Part shown: piece after piece, positions 1-9,392 of the stretch
How the letters are laid out: each line of letters starts with the position of its first letter
Position numbering within the stretch: position 1 is the first letter of the stretch
Source of the DNA: Lederbergia citrisecunda
GTDB lineage: Bacteria > Bacillota > Bacilli > Bacillales > Bacillaceae_C
NCBI RefSeq assembly: GCF_018343695.1
Contig: NZ_JAGYPJ010000001.1
Location: 4,345,641-4,409,640, forward strand
Direction: 5' to 3'
Length of the DNA stretch: 64,000 bases
Program-made: the position numbers and the translations under genes
Notes under the pieces: model-generated
Seen by the model: the letters and a program-made list of their open reading frames with translations, nothing else
Told to the model about the DNA's origin: nothing
The model's database searches: none

Positions 1-259
1 TCCGATTATCATTCTTGTAGCAACCTTAAGCTTGGGTGATGTACTGAATGCAGGTTTTGAGCAAGTGTTAATGCTTTACGGTCCAGCTCTTTATAAAACT
101 GGGGATATTATTGACACTTACGTTTATAGAATAGGTTTGATTGATGCTCAGTACTCATTTGCAGCGGCCGTCGGGTTGTTCAAATCACTTATTTCATTAA
201 TTATGGTTTCATTCTCATATTTCCTTGCCTACCGCTTGGCAAATTATCGAATCTTCTAG
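1..259 (+). CDS. Carbohydrate ABC transporter permease, LplB type (3' end only)
   Basis: The reading frame is open from the window edge (base 2) to a TAG at 257-259, so only about the last 85 residues are present. The visible tail has the late-permease pattern of the LplB/polysaccharide-type sugar permeases: VLNAGFEQVLMLYGPALY, then DIIDTYVYRIGL, and a last hydrophobic helix ending FLAYRLANYRIF. In this family the protein forms the membrane channel of a binding-protein-dependent sugar importer together with an LplC-type partner, which is exactly the next gene 23 bases on. The solute-binding protein and first part of the permease must lie upstream of the window. Confidence in the family is high; the substrate is unknown. 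Confidence 0.85.
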   Translation, partial: PIIILVATLSLGDVLNAGFEQVLMLYGPALYKTGDIIDTYVYRIGLIDAQYSFAAAVGLFKSLISLIMVSFSYFLAYRLANYRIF

Positions 260-282
260 AAATTGGAAAGGAGTAGGATAAG

Positions 283-1167
283 ATGGTCGCTGATAAATCG
301 ATTGGATATCGAATTTTTAAAATTTGTAACTATACCGCTTTATCATTACTTGCATTAACGTGTATTTTTCCACTTATTCACGTATTAGCCATTTCGTTAA
401 GTTCCAAAGCAGCCGTTTCAGCAGGCGTGGTAAAGTTTCTGCCTGTTGATTTTACACTTGCATCTTATAAGTTGGTTTTAACTAAACCGCAATTTATTAC
501 ATCTATGCTGATTACAGTGAAACGAGTCATTCTCGGTGTTGGTATTAATATGATCTTGGTTGTCCTAACGGCATATCCATTATCAAAAGAAGTTAAAACA
601 TTCCGATCAAGGACACTTTTTTCATGGTTTTTCGTGTTTACGATCTTTTTTGGCGGAGGACTTATTCCGAGCTATATTATCGTGAAGTCGGTAGGAATCA
701 TTGACACGATCTGGGCACTTGTATTGCCAGGAGCGGTACAAGTTTTCAGTGTTGTTCTTTTGTTAAATTTCTTTCGAGGAATTCCAAAAGAACTCGAAGA
801 ATCAGCTTTTATGGATGGGGCAGGGCATTTTTCCATTTTATTTAAAATTTTCCTACCCGCATCTCTGCCGGCATTAGCTACATTAACATTATTTTCACTC
901 GTTTATCATTGGAATAGTTGGTTTGATGGGTTAATTTATATGAACTCGCCAGAAAACTATCCATTACAAAGTTATATGCAGACAATTATCGTAAAAATGG
1001 ACCAGCAATTTATGAGAGGCGCGAGTAAGGAGCTAATTAGATCGCTCAATGAACAAACGCTAAAATCCGCGCAAGTTTTCCTTGGTTCACTACCAATTTT
1101 ATTAGTTTATCCTTTCCTACAAAAATATTTTGTAAAAGGAATCGTTTTAGGGAGTGTAAAAGGTTAA
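283..1167 (+). CDS. Carbohydrate ABC transporter permease, LplC/YtcP type
   Basis: A 294-residue integral membrane protein with about six hydrophobic helices, the usual length for the second permease of a sugar importer. The cytoplasmic EAA loop that contacts the ATPase is visible around residues 168-190 (GIPKELEESAFMDGAG). The start ATG has GAAAGGAG just upstream. It follows the LplB-type partner by 23 bases and runs into the GH4 glycosidase after 30 bases, so transport and hydrolysis of a glycoside are probably co-transcribed. No ATPase gene is in the cluster; LplBC-type importers commonly share a general MsmX-like ATPase encoded elsewhere, which is inferred here. Confidence 0.9.
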   Translation: MVADKSIGYRIFKICNYTALSLLALTCIFPLIHVLAISLSSKAAVSAGVVKFLPVDFTLASYKLVLTKPQFITSMLITVKRVILGVGINMILVVLTAYPLSKEVKTFRSRTLFSWFFVFTIFFGGGLIPSYIIVKSVGIIDTIWALVLPGAVQVFSVVLLLNFFRGIPKELEESAFMDGAGHFSILFKIFLPASLPALATLTLFSLVYHWNSWFDGLIYMNSPENYPLQSYMQTIIVKMDQQFMRGASKELIRSLNEQTLKSAQVFLGSLPILLVYPFLQKYFVKGIVLGSVKG

Positions 1168-1197
1168 AAAAATTTTGGAATGATGGAGGAGTTAGTA

Positions 1198-2544
1198 ATG
1201 GCAAAGTTTACATTTATTGGAGCTGGAAGTCTTGGATTTACTAGAAAACTAGTAACGGATATTTTATCTTTTCCTTCACTTGCTGATAGCACAATTGCTT
1301 TGATGGACATCGATGAGGAAAGGTTGGATGTCGTTAAAAAAGTGATTGAACGCATCATTGAAAAAGGGAATTTCCCTGCGAAAGTAGAAGCTACGACAAA
1401 CCGAGCAGAAGCTTTAACAGGGGCAGATGCGGTCATTTGTACTATTCTTGTCGGCGGGGTTCAAATTTTCCGCCACGATATCGAAATACCTAAAAAATAC
1501 GGAGTCGATATTAATGTTGGCGATACACGTGGTCCTGCAGGAATTTTCCGTGCATTAAGAACAATACCAGTCATGGTTGATATTGCAAAAGATATCGAGA
1601 AATACTGTCCTAATGCTTATTTCTTAAATTATACAAATCCAATGACAATGCTAAGTAAAGCAGTTCAAGATACTACAAACGTTAAGTATGTAGGATTGTG
1701 TCATAGTGTACAACATACGGCTGAAATGCTGGCACGTTGGTTAGGTGCACCGATGGATGAGATTACTTATACTTGTTCAGGAATTAATCATTTGGCCTTT
1801 TATTCGGAATTCAAGTGGAATGGGGAGGATGCCTATCCACGTTTGAGAGAATTGATGGAGGATCCTCAAATTTATAATGAAGAACAAGTTAGAAACGAAA
1901 TGTTCCTTCATTTAGATTATTACGTGACTGAGTCGAGCGGACATAACTCTGAGTATAATGCTTGGTTTAGGAAACGCCCAGACTTAATAGAAAAATACTG
2001 TACGCACGGAACTGGCTGGAATCCTGGAGAATACGCCTATATTTTAAATGAATATCTTGATCAGGAACAGACGTGGAAAGCGGAGCTTCGAGCTTCATTG
2101 GAACAACCAGTCGATTTGACGAGAAGTACGGAATACGCTTCCTCTATCTTAAATGCGATTATGGGAGATGGAACGCTCTTTACGTTCAACGGAAATATTG
2201 AAAATCAAGGATATATTGACAATCTACCAGATGGAAGCTGCGTAGAGATACCTATTTTAGCTTCAAAACGTGGTTTCGATCCGATCAAAGTAGGTAGTAT
2301 GCCGGAACATTTGGCTGTCCTTGCTAATACTCACGCTCGCTGCGAAAGCTTGGCAGTTGAAGCAGCACTTACTGGTGACAAAAGAAAAGTGTTCCAAGCG
2401 ATCTGCATGGATCCATTGACCTCTGCTGTTTTAAGTTTAGCGGAAATTAAGAGTATGGTAGATGAGCTATTTGAAATAAATAAAGATTGGCTTCCTACTT
2501 TTAATCAGGATAGTAAAGTCGAATCTGGAGGCGTGACAGCGTGA
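1198..2544 (+). CDS. GH4 family alpha-glycosidase (MelA/AglA type)
   Basis: A 448-residue enzyme of glycoside hydrolase family 4, which cleaves glycosides by an NAD+/divalent-metal redox mechanism in the cytoplasm. Seen: an N-terminal dinucleotide site (FIGAGSLGF, residues 6-14), NYTNPM near 143, the metal-ligand cysteine in CHSVQ near 168 and the histidine in GINHLAFY near 196. The start at 1198 is preferred over ATGs at 1180/1183 because GGAGGA at 1185-1190 sits 7 bases before it. It overlaps the next gene by 4 bases (GTGA), a sign of translational coupling. Family members act on alpha-galactosides, alpha-glucosides or galacturonides; which applies here cannot be read from the motifs. Confidence 0.9.
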   Translation: MAKFTFIGAGSLGFTRKLVTDILSFPSLADSTIALMDIDEERLDVVKKVIERIIEKGNFPAKVEATTNRAEALTGADAVICTILVGGVQIFRHDIEIPKKYGVDINVGDTRGPAGIFRALRTIPVMVDIAKDIEKYCPNAYFLNYTNPMTMLSKAVQDTTNVKYVGLCHSVQHTAEMLARWLGAPMDEITYTCSGINHLAFYSEFKWNGEDAYPRLRELMEDPQIYNEEQVRNEMFLHLDYYVTESSGHNSEYNAWFRKRPDLIEKYCTHGTGWNPGEYAYILNEYLDQEQTWKAELRASLEQPVDLTRSTEYASSILNAIMGDGTLFTFNGNIENQGYIDNLPDGSCVEIPILASKRGFDPIKVGSMPEHLAVLANTHARCESLAVEAALTGDKRKVFQAICMDPLTSAVLSLAEIKSMVDELFEINKDWLPTFNQDSKVESGGVTA

Positions 2545-3545
2545 GTGAGAATACGATGAAAGCACTTGTTTATGAAGGACCTAAAATGATGAATATGAGG
2601 GAACTATCAGTCCCTTCAATACAGTCAGATGAAGTGCTGATTCGTGTTGAACGTGTAGGGATTTGCGGTTCGGAATTAAGTGGCTTTTTAGGCCACAATT
2701 CCCTCCGCAAGCCCCCTCTTATTATGGGGCATGAGTTTTCTGGTGTCGTTGAAAAAATAGGTAATATGGTTTCGAGATTACAGACGGGTGACCGAGTAAC
2801 GGTTAATCCGTTAATTACTTGTGGGGAATGTCGTTACTGTACAACGGGATTCTCTCAATTATGTGCGGAAAGAAAATTACTTGGGGCACACCTTCCAGGA
2901 GCATTCGCCGAATATTTGGCTGTTCCAGAGAAAAACGTGTACCTGCTCGAGGACCATGTTTCTTTTGACGAAGGAGCATTAGTAGAACCATTTGCTGTTG
3001 CTGTTCACTTATGCCGACTTCTAAAACTTGATCCGACAAATCGCTTGCTTGTTATGGGTGCAGGTCCGATTGGGCTTTTTACATTGCAAGTCGCGCAAGT
3101 TTATGGTCTTAAGAATATTGTTGTGGTCGATCTAAATGAAGAACGATTGGATATTGCGAAAGAGCTTGGAGGAATTGTTGCTACCAATCTAGAAGATGTT
3201 GAAAAGGGTTCCTTTGACGCGGCGGTTGATGCGGTCGGTATCGGAATAACCCGTTTACATTGCGTAGAATACGTTAAACCGGGAGGCAGCGTTGTTTTTT
3301 CAGGTCTTCACCAGAATGAATCGAGTTTGCCTATTAATGATGTCATTAGAAACGAGATTAAGATGTTCGGTGCATTTTCCAATAATCCAATCGATTTTGA
3401 AACGGCCTTACAATGGATCACTGAAGGCAGAGTGAATATAATGCCTTGGACTATTCACGCCCCTCTTGAGGACGGCTCTGCTTGTTTTGAGAAACTTATA
3501 TCTGATCCAGGGAAAATAGCTAAAATTATGCTGACATTAAGATAA
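2541..3545 (+). CDS. Zinc-dependent medium-chain alcohol/polyol dehydrogenase
   Basis: A 334-residue MDR-family NAD(P)-dependent dehydrogenase. Seen: catalytic-zinc Cys in GICGSE (~42), GHEFSGVV with zinc-ligand His/Glu (~63-70), the four-cysteine structural zinc lobe [15 protein letters not shown] (~93-107) and Rossmann motif GAGPIG (~172). Starts at a GTG that shares four bases with the stop of the GH4 gene, so it is made in step with it. Threonine, sorbitol and galactitol-phosphate dehydrogenases belong to this group; given the glycosidase partner, oxidation of a released sugar or polyol is the likely role, but this is inference. Confidence 0.85.
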   Translation: MSENTMKALVYEGPKMMNMRELSVPSIQSDEVLIRVERVGICGSELSGFLGHNSLRKPPLIMGHEFSGVVEKIGNMVSRLQTGDRVTVNPLITCGECRYCTTGFSQLCAERKLLGAHLPGAFAEYLAVPEKNVYLLEDHVSFDEGALVEPFAVAVHLCRLLKLDPTNRLLVMGAGPIGLFTLQVAQVYGLKNIVVVDLNEERLDIAKELGGIVATNLEDVEKGSFDAAVDAVGIGITRLHCVEYVKPGGSVVFSGLHQNESSLPINDVIRNEIKMFGAFSNNPIDFETALQWITEGRVNIMPWTIHAPLEDGSACFEKLISDPGKIAKIMLTLR

Positions 3546-3567
3546 ACATAAGGAGTGCTAGAAAACA

Positions 3568-4428
3568 ATGAAACTAATTCAATTCATGGACAAACAGGAT
3601 GATTCAAAAAAAATAAGATTAGGTGCTTTAGTTGGAGAAAACTATTATGTAGAAGTTCAAGCAGAAGGAACGATGCGAGATCTGATTAGGAAGATTGGTA
3701 GTTCCAAGGATGTGAAGCTTGAAGTGGAAAAACAAATTGAAGAAGGTAAAAAAGAACATGTGGAGCAAATACATATCCTTTCTCCACTAACTGATCCAGA
3801 AAAAATTATTTGCATTGGATTAAATTATCATGACCATGCGAAGGAATCGAATATGGCTGTTCCAGAGGTTCCGGTTTTATTCCCTAAATATCCTAATTGC
3901 ATCATTGGTCATGAAGAGGATGTCATCATCCCACAAGAGGTGCAGCAATGTGACTATGAAGTTGAATTGGCATTTATCGTAGGAAAGACAGCAAAGCATG
4001 TATCAAAAGAAGATGCGATGGATTATGTGTTCGGATATACCATTGTAAATGATGTAAGTGCTAGAGACATTCAATTAAGCGAAGCACAATGGACACGCGG
4101 AAAAACAATCGATACATTTGCTCCAACGGGACCTTGTATCGTAACAGCAGATGAGATAGGTGATCCGCATAATTTGGATATTTCTCTTAAATTAAACGGA
4201 GAAAAGATGCAACATTCAAATACTCGAGAACTTATTTTTAATATCCCAACTTTACTTTCATTCTTATCTAAAACAATCACATTGCAGCCTGGAGACATTA
4301 TCAGTACCGGAACTCCACATGGTGTGGGAATGGGAAGAAGTCCCCAAGTCTGGCTTAAAGCAGGCGATGTAACAGAAGCGATAATTGAAGGAATCGGTGT
4401 TTTGAGAAACCGGTTCGTTTCAGAATAA
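3568..4428 (+). CDS. Fumarylacetoacetate hydrolase (FAH) family protein
   Basis: A 286-residue FAH-fold enzyme. The family uses a divalent metal to hydrolyse or isomerise acylpyruvates and 2-keto-3-deoxy sugar acids. Seen: IICIGLNYHDHAKES (~88-102), the E-x-E metal ligands in CDYEVELAFIVGK (~130-142), NDVSARDIQ (~160) and the C-terminal GTPHGVGMGR (~248-257). The first ~75 residues form the small N-terminal domain typical of the group. It lies 22 bases after the dehydrogenase with its own AAGGAG site, and probably ends the first transcription unit. Together with the upstream dehydrogenase it suggests processing of an oxidised sugar or keto acid. Confidence 0.85.
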   Translation: MKLIQFMDKQDDSKKIRLGALVGENYYVEVQAEGTMRDLIRKIGSSKDVKLEVEKQIEEGKKEHVEQIHILSPLTDPEKIICIGLNYHDHAKESNMAVPEVPVLFPKYPNCIIGHEEDVIIPQEVQQCDYEVELAFIVGKTAKHVSKEDAMDYVFGYTIVNDVSARDIQLSEAQWTRGKTIDTFAPTGPCIVTADEIGDPHNLDISLKLNGEKMQHSNTRELIFNIPTLLSFLSKTITLQPGDIISTGTPHGVGMGRSPQVWLKAGDVTEAIIEGIGVLRNRFVSE

Positions 4429-4478
4429 CATAAATCAAATGGGTACAAATATAATAATCTAGAAAACTATTTAAGTGA

Positions 4479-4507
4479 TTGACGATTCATTTTTGCAATG
4501 ATATAGT
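4479..4507 (+). promoter_or_regulatory. Candidate sigma-A promoter for the downstream M20-to-phosphatase genes
   Basis: TTGACG (4479-4484) and TATAGT (4502-4507) are separated by 17 bases, a near-consensus vegetative promoter, in the 155-base gap before the M20 gene. This suggests the cluster is at least two transcription units. Confidence 0.5.
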
Positions 4508-4583
4508 TGAGTTAAATTTGAAATATAGAACATTTATTTTAAATACAGAACAAATAAAAATCCGTTTGTAGGAGGGTTGCTAT

Positions 4584-5876
4584 TTGGAAGAACTAAAGCA
4601 GGCTGTAAGGTCGTGGGTTGAAAACAATGAAAACGATGTCATTAAACTTATTCAGGATCTCGTTTCTCATAATACAGTCAACCAAGTATTGACGGGAACC
4701 GAGAAAGGAGCGCAACTATTTCTTTCCGAGGTTTTAAATAATATGGGACTAGAAGTAGATGTGTTTACACCTGAAGATGTTCCCGGATTAAAGGAACATC
4801 CGGCGTATTTTCCAGGAAAGGATTATTCGGAAAGACCGAATGTTGTAGCGACTATGAAAGGGAGTGGGGGTGGAAAGTCACTCATTTTTTCCAGTCATAT
4901 GGATACAACGGTTGCAGCTTCGGGATGGGAAAAGGATCCGTGGACACCAGTTATAGAGAATGGAAAATTATACGGATTAGGTACCTTTGATATGAAGGGC
5001 GGACTTGTTGCATCCATAATGGCTATTAGATGTATACAGGAATTAGGCCTTCAAGTAAAAGGAGATCTTTTAGTTGAATCAGTTGTAGATGAGGAGTTCG
5101 GCGGGGCGAACGGAACGTTGGCTAGTCGAGTAAAAGGGTATAACCCAGATGCAGCGATTATTCCTGAACCGACAAATATGGTTGTATGTCCCGGAACTCA
5201 TGGCGGAGCTTTGTGGCGAGTAACGTTTACCGGAAATACGGGAATGTCTTTTAGCGGGGAAACAATCTTGAACCCCGTAAATATAGCTGCCAAGTTCATT
5301 GTATTTTTAGAAGAATACGAGAAGGAACGCCAGCAAAAAGGCGGACCAGCACCTTATTTTGAAGACGACCATATCCTTCCTGTTATGGTAACCCGTTTGG
5401 AAGCTGGCGATATGACGGCGCCATTATGTGATTCAGGCCCTACAGAATGTTATGTAGATATTTGGGTAGAATGCCATCCGCGTGTTTCCGAAGAAGAATT
5501 GAAGAAGGAAATTTTAGACGGATTTCGTGCAAAATATGAACAGGAGTATGACAGCTGGAATGAACTAGTTTTCACAAAAGTAATCCGCTTTTTACCAGGT
5601 TCAGAGGTTGAGCCGGACTTTCCATTAGTCAACCTATTATCCGAGATTACGAAGGAAGTAACAGATCAAAAATATGGCGATGTTACAGGTGCGCCTTTTG
5701 CGTGCGATGCATTTATGTTCAATGAATATACAGATACACCAGCAATCGTAATGGGACCGGTTGGTGCAAATGCACATGCTCCAGATGAACACTTAGATAT
5801 TCCTGAGCTACTAAAGCTGGTTGAGGTTTACACCCTTACTGCCTTGCAATGGTGTGGATATGTAAGAAATGCGTAA
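4584..5876 (+). CDS. M20 family metallopeptidase/deacylase (ArgE/DapE type)
   Basis: A 430-residue zinc hydrolase of family M20, whose members cleave amide bonds of acylated amino acids or small peptides. Zinc ligands and catalytic residues are visible: SSHMDTT (H and D, ~104-110), GTFDMKGG (bridging Asp, ~136-143), VVDEEFGG (catalytic Glu pair, ~168-175) and a final His region GANAHAPDEH (~396-405). Translation starts at a TTG with AGGAGG at 4570-4575. Overall length matches ArgE/DapE and succinyl-diaminopimelate-like proteins. In this cluster it most likely frees an amino compound from an acylated precursor; the substrate is unknown. Confidence 0.85.
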   Translation: MEELKQAVRSWVENNENDVIKLIQDLVSHNTVNQVLTGTEKGAQLFLSEVLNNMGLEVDVFTPEDVPGLKEHPAYFPGKDYSERPNVVATMKGSGGGKSLIFSSHMDTTVAASGWEKDPWTPVIENGKLYGLGTFDMKGGLVASIMAIRCIQELGLQVKGDLLVESVVDEEFGGANGTLASRVKGYNPDAAIIPEPTNMVVCPGTHGGALWRVTFTGNTGMSFSGETILNPVNIAAKFIVFLEEYEKERQQKGGPAPYFEDDHILPVMVTRLEAGDMTAPLCDSGPTECYVDIWVECHPRVSEEELKKEILDGFRAKYEQEYDSWNELVFTKVIRFLPGSEVEPDFPLVNLLSEITKEVTDQKYGDVTGAPFACDAFMFNEYTDTPAIVMGPVGANAHAPDEHLDIPELLKLVEVYTLTALQWCGYVRNA

Positions 5877-6072
5877 GCGCCTTGCTCATCGACGTACAAA
5901 CTTCACGGCCTTCGACTGAGATAAAGGAAACACGATGAGCCTGCAAGGCGAATCGATGTTGACTTACGCAAAAGAGAAGGACAAGAAGTTTGCTAGTCGA
6001 TAGGCGCTATAGCTGGACAGCGAAAGTCTAGGTTCAAAAATATAGACTTATAAAAACTTATACTTTCTTTAC
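5877..6072. repeat. Dispersed intergenic repeat, copy R1 (long form)
   Basis: This 196-base segment fills the gap after the M20 gene. Its reverse complement aligns along about 130 bases with 42409-42548 (shared stretches include ACTAGCAAACTT, AAGTCAACATCG and GTGTTTCCTTTATCTC). Its 3' end (TAAAAACTTATACTTTCTTTA) matches the end of copy R3 with one change. Ends carry GCGCCT in inverted orientation. It codes for nothing visible. Confidence 0.75.
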
Positions 6073-6090
6073 TTGTAAAAAAGGATGTGC

Positions 6091-6480
6091 ATGCATATGA
6101 GAAAAGCAATTAGTACCCCCGAAGCGTCAGCTGGTAATGGTCCGTACTCTCAAGCAATAGTAGCAGGTGATTTCGTATATGTGTCAGGACAAGGTCCACT
6201 CGATCCAAAGACAGGTGATATAGTCGGCAACACAATTGAGGAGCAAACTGAACTAACCCTTAATAATATTCATAATATTTTGAAGGCAGCAGGATGCACA
6301 ATGGACGATGTCGTTAAGGTCAATGTTTTTCTAGCGGATATAAAAGATTTTGATCGCTTTAACAGCGTATACATACAATTTTTTAATCGGCCGATGCCGG
6401 CAAGAACTTGTGTAGAGGCTGGACTTGATAATATTCTCGTTGAAATAGATGCAATTGCGCTATTACCTGGAAAAGAGTGA
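6091..6480 (+). CDS. RidA family (YjgF/YER057c) enamine/imine deaminase
   Basis: A 129-residue RidA-fold protein. The family hydrolyses reactive 2-aminoacrylate-type enamines released by PLP-dependent dehydratases. Seen: the N-terminal SxxxSxGNGPYSQA-like stretch (EASAGNGPYSQAI), FVYVSGQGPLD, and the C-terminal PARTCVEAG with the substrate-binding arginine. Starts at 6085, 6091 and 6097 are all possible; AAAAGGA at 6078-6084 best suits 6091. It overlaps the following PLP enzyme gene by four bases (GTGA), which strongly suggests the two act on the same reaction. Confidence 0.9.
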   Translation: MHMRKAISTPEASAGNGPYSQAIVAGDFVYVSGQGPLDPKTGDIVGNTIEEQTELTLNNIHNILKAAGCTMDDVVKVNVFLADIKDFDRFNSVYIQFFNRPMPARTCVEAGLDNILVEIDAIALLPGKE

Positions 6481-7595
6481 AACCGAAGGCGATGAACAAA
6501 AGCGATTTGGATACTCCGTATGTGTTGATAGACGTGGATAAGGTTGAGAAAAACATTTTTTCCATGCAAGACAGGGCAAAAAAGTCCGGAATTAAATTAA
6601 GACCGCATGCTAAAACGCATAAGTTACCTATATTGGCTAAAAAACAAATTGAGGCCGGGGCCATCGGTATAACGGTTGCTAAATTAGGTGAAGCCGAAGT
6701 TATGGTGGCCGAAGGAATTTCAAACATCTTAATTGCATACCCGATTGTAGGTACCCAAAAAATTGAGCGGCTTTTTAAGCTTGCTAAGCAGGCGGATATT
6801 ACAGTTGCAGTCGATCGATATGAAACCGCTAAAATGATATCTAATCGTTTTAATGAAGATCCAGCATTGTCTGTCGGAATCATTGTAGAAATTGATAGCG
6901 GATTCAAACGAGTAGGCATATTACCCGGTGAACCAACACTGGATTTAGCTTTGAAAATATCGAAACTGCCTGGTTTGGAATTCCGCGGCCTAATGACATT
7001 TGCTGGGCAATCGTATAATGCTGCTGATATTGAAGGCATTAAGCAAGTTGCCATGCATGAAGGTAGTATAGCTGTTGAAACGGGTAAGATGCTTCAAAAG
7101 CATGGTTTAAACACGGAAATCATTAGTGTAGGTTCGACACCGACCTCACGTTTTGTATCGAGTGTAACTGGTGTAACCGACGTCAGGCCAGGAACGTATA
7201 TTTTTGGTGATTTAACTCAAGTAAGTATTGGGGTCCATCATCTAAATGACTGTGCTTTGACGGTAAAGGTGACGATTGTGAGTCGACCTTCACCTGATCG
7301 AGCAGTCATAGACGCAGGAACAAAAGTGTTTACGATGGATGGTTCTGAATCTCCTATCGGAACAGGGAGAGGGTATGTAATAGGTCATCCAAATATACAA
7401 GTATCCTGGTTTACAGAGGAACATGGGATGTTGCAGCTCACTTCGGAAGACCAATACTTAACAGTTGGCGATACACTTGAAATCGTGCCAGTCCATTGCT
7501 GCGCAGTTATAAATATGTTTGACGAAGTAGCTGCGGTCCGCGATAACGAAGTGGAAGCAATTTGGCCAGTTTTAGGAAGAGGAAAAGTTCGATAA
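6477..7595 (+). CDS. D-threonine aldolase / D-serine dehydratase-like PLP enzyme (fold type III)
   Basis: A 372-residue alanine-racemase-fold protein of the DSD1/D-TA group. The PLP lysine is in RPHAKTHK (~42-49), and the C-terminal metal motif reads VHCC (H-x-C, ~339-342), the zinc-binding form I associate with eukaryote-type D-serine dehydratase rather than the H-x-D of D-threonine aldolase. A stretch EIDSGFKRVG (~138) and SVGSTPTSR (~219) line the PLP phosphate in the family. Translationally coupled to RidA, which favours dehydratase over aldolase chemistry, because dehydratases release enamines. Substrate is probably a D-3-hydroxy amino acid; this is inference. Confidence 0.85.
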   Translation: MKPKAMNKSDLDTPYVLIDVDKVEKNIFSMQDRAKKSGIKLRPHAKTHKLPILAKKQIEAGAIGITVAKLGEAEVMVAEGISNILIAYPIVGTQKIERLFKLAKQADITVAVDRYETAKMISNRFNEDPALSVGIIVEIDSGFKRVGILPGEPTLDLALKISKLPGLEFRGLMTFAGQSYNAADIEGIKQVAMHEGSIAVETGKMLQKHGLNTEIISVGSTPTSRFVSSVTGVTDVRPGTYIFGDLTQVSIGVHHLNDCALTVKVTIVSRPSPDRAVIDAGTKVFTMDGSESPIGTGRGYVIGHPNIQVSWFTEEHGMLQLTSEDQYLTVGDTLEIVPVHCCAVINMFDEVAAVRDNEVEAIWPVLGRGKVR

Positions 7596-7632
7596 TACAA
7601 AATATAAAGAGAAGAATTCGGAGGAATTGACA

Positions 7633-8523
7633 ATGGCTCTTAAAGGGAACATTCCGGTTATTCCAACCCCTTTTTTAAACGGTAAATTACATTTAAGTGA
7701 TTTTGATCATTTACTTAGCAAAACAATCGATCATTTAGATGGTTATGTAGTTTGTGGAAGTACGGGGGAAGCACCAGCTTTGTCCAAAGAGGAAAGAATG
7801 GAAGTCGTTGATTATCTTGTGAAATTAATGCCAAAGGATAAGCACATCGTTGTAGGATTAGGCGACACTAATTTGAATCAAGCCGTAGAAATAGGTGTAC
7901 ATGCAGCAGAAGCCGGTGTAAGGACTGCTTTAATTCCGAGTCCATATTATTTTCCAAATTCATTAAATATGGTGATCGAATATGTAGGGAAAATTGCCGA
8001 ACTTACCGGATTGGATATCGCATTTTATGATAACCCAGTAACAACGAATACACGCTTTACAGCAAATGATTTAATTCAACTAGCCGAGGCAGTGCCTAAT
8101 GTCAAACATATTAAAATGACAGACCACTCATTTTCGAAGATTCGTACATTAAAAGAGAAAACCAACTTAACAGTTTTTGGTGGAGACGATATCATTTGCT
8201 ATCGTGCATTTGAAGCTGGAGTAGATGGAAGCATGATTATCACTCCTTCCGTATTCCCTGCCGAGTTCCGTGAGTGTTGGGAAGCTTATAAAAATGGTGA
8301 TCGCGAAAAGAGCTTCGATATATACACAAAGGTTTTACTTCCTTTTATTAGTATGTTTGGTCCTGGAGACGAGATTCCAACAACGAAAGCATTATTCCAT
8401 CATCTTGGGATATTTACAAGCAGTGAAACTCGCCTTCCGCTTCTAAAAGCAGATGAGAAAAGATTTAAAGAAGTTATTTTAGGTTATAAAACAGGCTTAA
8501 GCGGTAGTACATTACAAGTTTAG
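7633..8523 (+). CDS. Dihydrodipicolinate synthase/N-acetylneuraminate lyase family protein
   Basis: A 296-residue TIM-barrel class I aldolase of the DapA/NanA family. Seen: IPTPF near the N terminus, CGSTGEAPALS (~36-46; compare GTTGE), the tyrosine in FYDNP (~132-136) and the Schiff-base lysine in HIKMTD (~158-163). The ATG at 7633 lies 8 bases after CGGAGG and is preferred over the in-frame TTG at 7627. Family members condense or cleave pyruvate with an aldehyde. In a degradative cluster, retro-aldol cleavage of a 2-keto-3-deoxy acid is the likelier role, but lysine biosynthesis is not ruled out by sequence. Confidence 0.85.
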   Translation: MALKGNIPVIPTPFLNGKLHLSDFDHLLSKTIDHLDGYVVCGSTGEAPALSKEERMEVVDYLVKLMPKDKHIVVGLGDTNLNQAVEIGVHAAEAGVRTALIPSPYYFPNSLNMVIEYVGKIAELTGLDIAFYDNPVTTNTRFTANDLIQLAEAVPNVKHIKMTDHSFSKIRTLKEKTNLTVFGGDDIICYRAFEAGVDGSMIITPSVFPAEFRECWEAYKNGDREKSFDIYTKVLLPFISMFGPGDEIPTTKALFHHLGIFTSSETRLPLLKADEKRFKEVILGYKTGLSGSTLQV

Positions 8524-8535
8524 TAGAGAGAAACG

Positions 8536-8578
8536 AAAATAAGGATAAGTGGCATTTGCCGATTTGTCCTTATTTTTT
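8536..8578 (+). terminator. Stem-loop terminator after the DapA-like gene
   Basis: AAAATAAGGA (8536-8545) pairs with TCCTTATTTT (8567-8576), with further weak pairing inside and a T-run. It could reduce expression of the downstream SDR gene relative to upstream genes. Confidence 0.6.
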
Positions 8579-8618
8579 CGAAATTTTGTAATCTACGATT
8601 CTGTTAGGAGGAGTGAAC

Positions 8619-9371
8619 ATGAAACGGTTTGCGAACAAAGTTGCGTTTGTGACAGGTGCGTCACGTGGAATTGGTAAAGCCATCGCTGAAAGATTTGCCT
8701 CTGAAGGAGCAAAAGTAGCTTTGATTTCCAATCATAATGATGATTTGAATGAAACTGTTGGAGAGTTCCAGGGGTTGGGTTATGAAGTTTTACCTATATT
8801 AGCTGATGTTTCTGATGCAAATCAAGTAGAAGAAGCTGTTAACCATACCGTTGCCGAGTGGGGCAGAATTGATATTCTAGCCAATAATGCAGGCATCGCG
8901 TGGGAGGAAGATTTTTTAGAAATAAAGGATGATAATTGGCGTAAAATGCTTGATGTTAATTTAAACGGTATGTTTTATACGGCTCAGCGTGTTTCCCGCC
9001 AAATGGTGAAGCAAGGTGAAGGTGCGATTATTAATATGGCATCGACAAACGGTCTCGTTGGGGAAGTTAAATTTGCTCATTATAACGCCTCAAAAGGTGG
9101 AATCGTTCTATTAACAAAGACGATGGCTCTCGAACTTGGTCGTCATAATATTCGAGTCAATTCCGTTTGTCCCGGCTATATTCAAACACCGATGTCCGAG
9201 GCAATTGATGATGAGGCATTCGTTCAAGAATATATTAGTACAAAAATTTCTATCGGTAGGGTTGGAAAGCCGGAAGACGTTGCAGGGGTTTTTGCCTTTT
9301 TAGCTTCTGAGGATGCAGCTTTTATAACTGGAACTGAAATTGTCGTCGATGGTGGACAACTCGCTCAATAA
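8619..9371 (+). CDS. SDR family NAD(P)-dependent oxidoreductase
   Basis: A 250-residue classical short-chain dehydrogenase. Seen: the cofactor motif TGASRGIG (~12-19), LANNAGIAW (~87), catalytic serine region INMASTNG (~137) and the YNASK catalytic Tyr/Lys (~152-156), ending in the typical GTEIVVDGG. The ATG at 8619 sits 7 bases after AGGAGG (8606-8611), better than the upstream GTG at 8613. Members oxidise or reduce sugar alcohols, keto acids or hydroxy acids. It is separated from the preceding lyase by a hairpin and followed after 21 bases by the cyclase-family gene. Confidence 0.9.
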   Translation: MKRFANKVAFVTGASRGIGKAIAERFASEGAKVALISNHNDDLNETVGEFQGLGYEVLPILADVSDANQVEEAVNHTVAEWGRIDILANNAGIAWEEDFLEIKDDNWRKMLDVNLNGMFYTAQRVSRQMVKQGEGAIINMASTNGLVGEVKFAHYNASKGGIVLLTKTMALELGRHNIRVNSVCPGYIQTPMSEAIDDEAFVQEYISTKISIGRVGKPEDVAGVFAFLASEDAAFITGTEIVVDGGQLAQ

Positions 9372-9392
9372 AATGATAGGTAGGTGATAATT

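Noticed and set aside
1164-1436. Minus-strand frame within the GH4 gene
   Set aside because: Lies opposite a clearly coding gene with intact motifs; no ribosome site and low-complexity product.
6383-7054. 223-codon minus-strand frame across RidA and the PLP enzyme
   Set aside because: Antisense to two strongly supported genes; composition is that of a mirrored coding strand.
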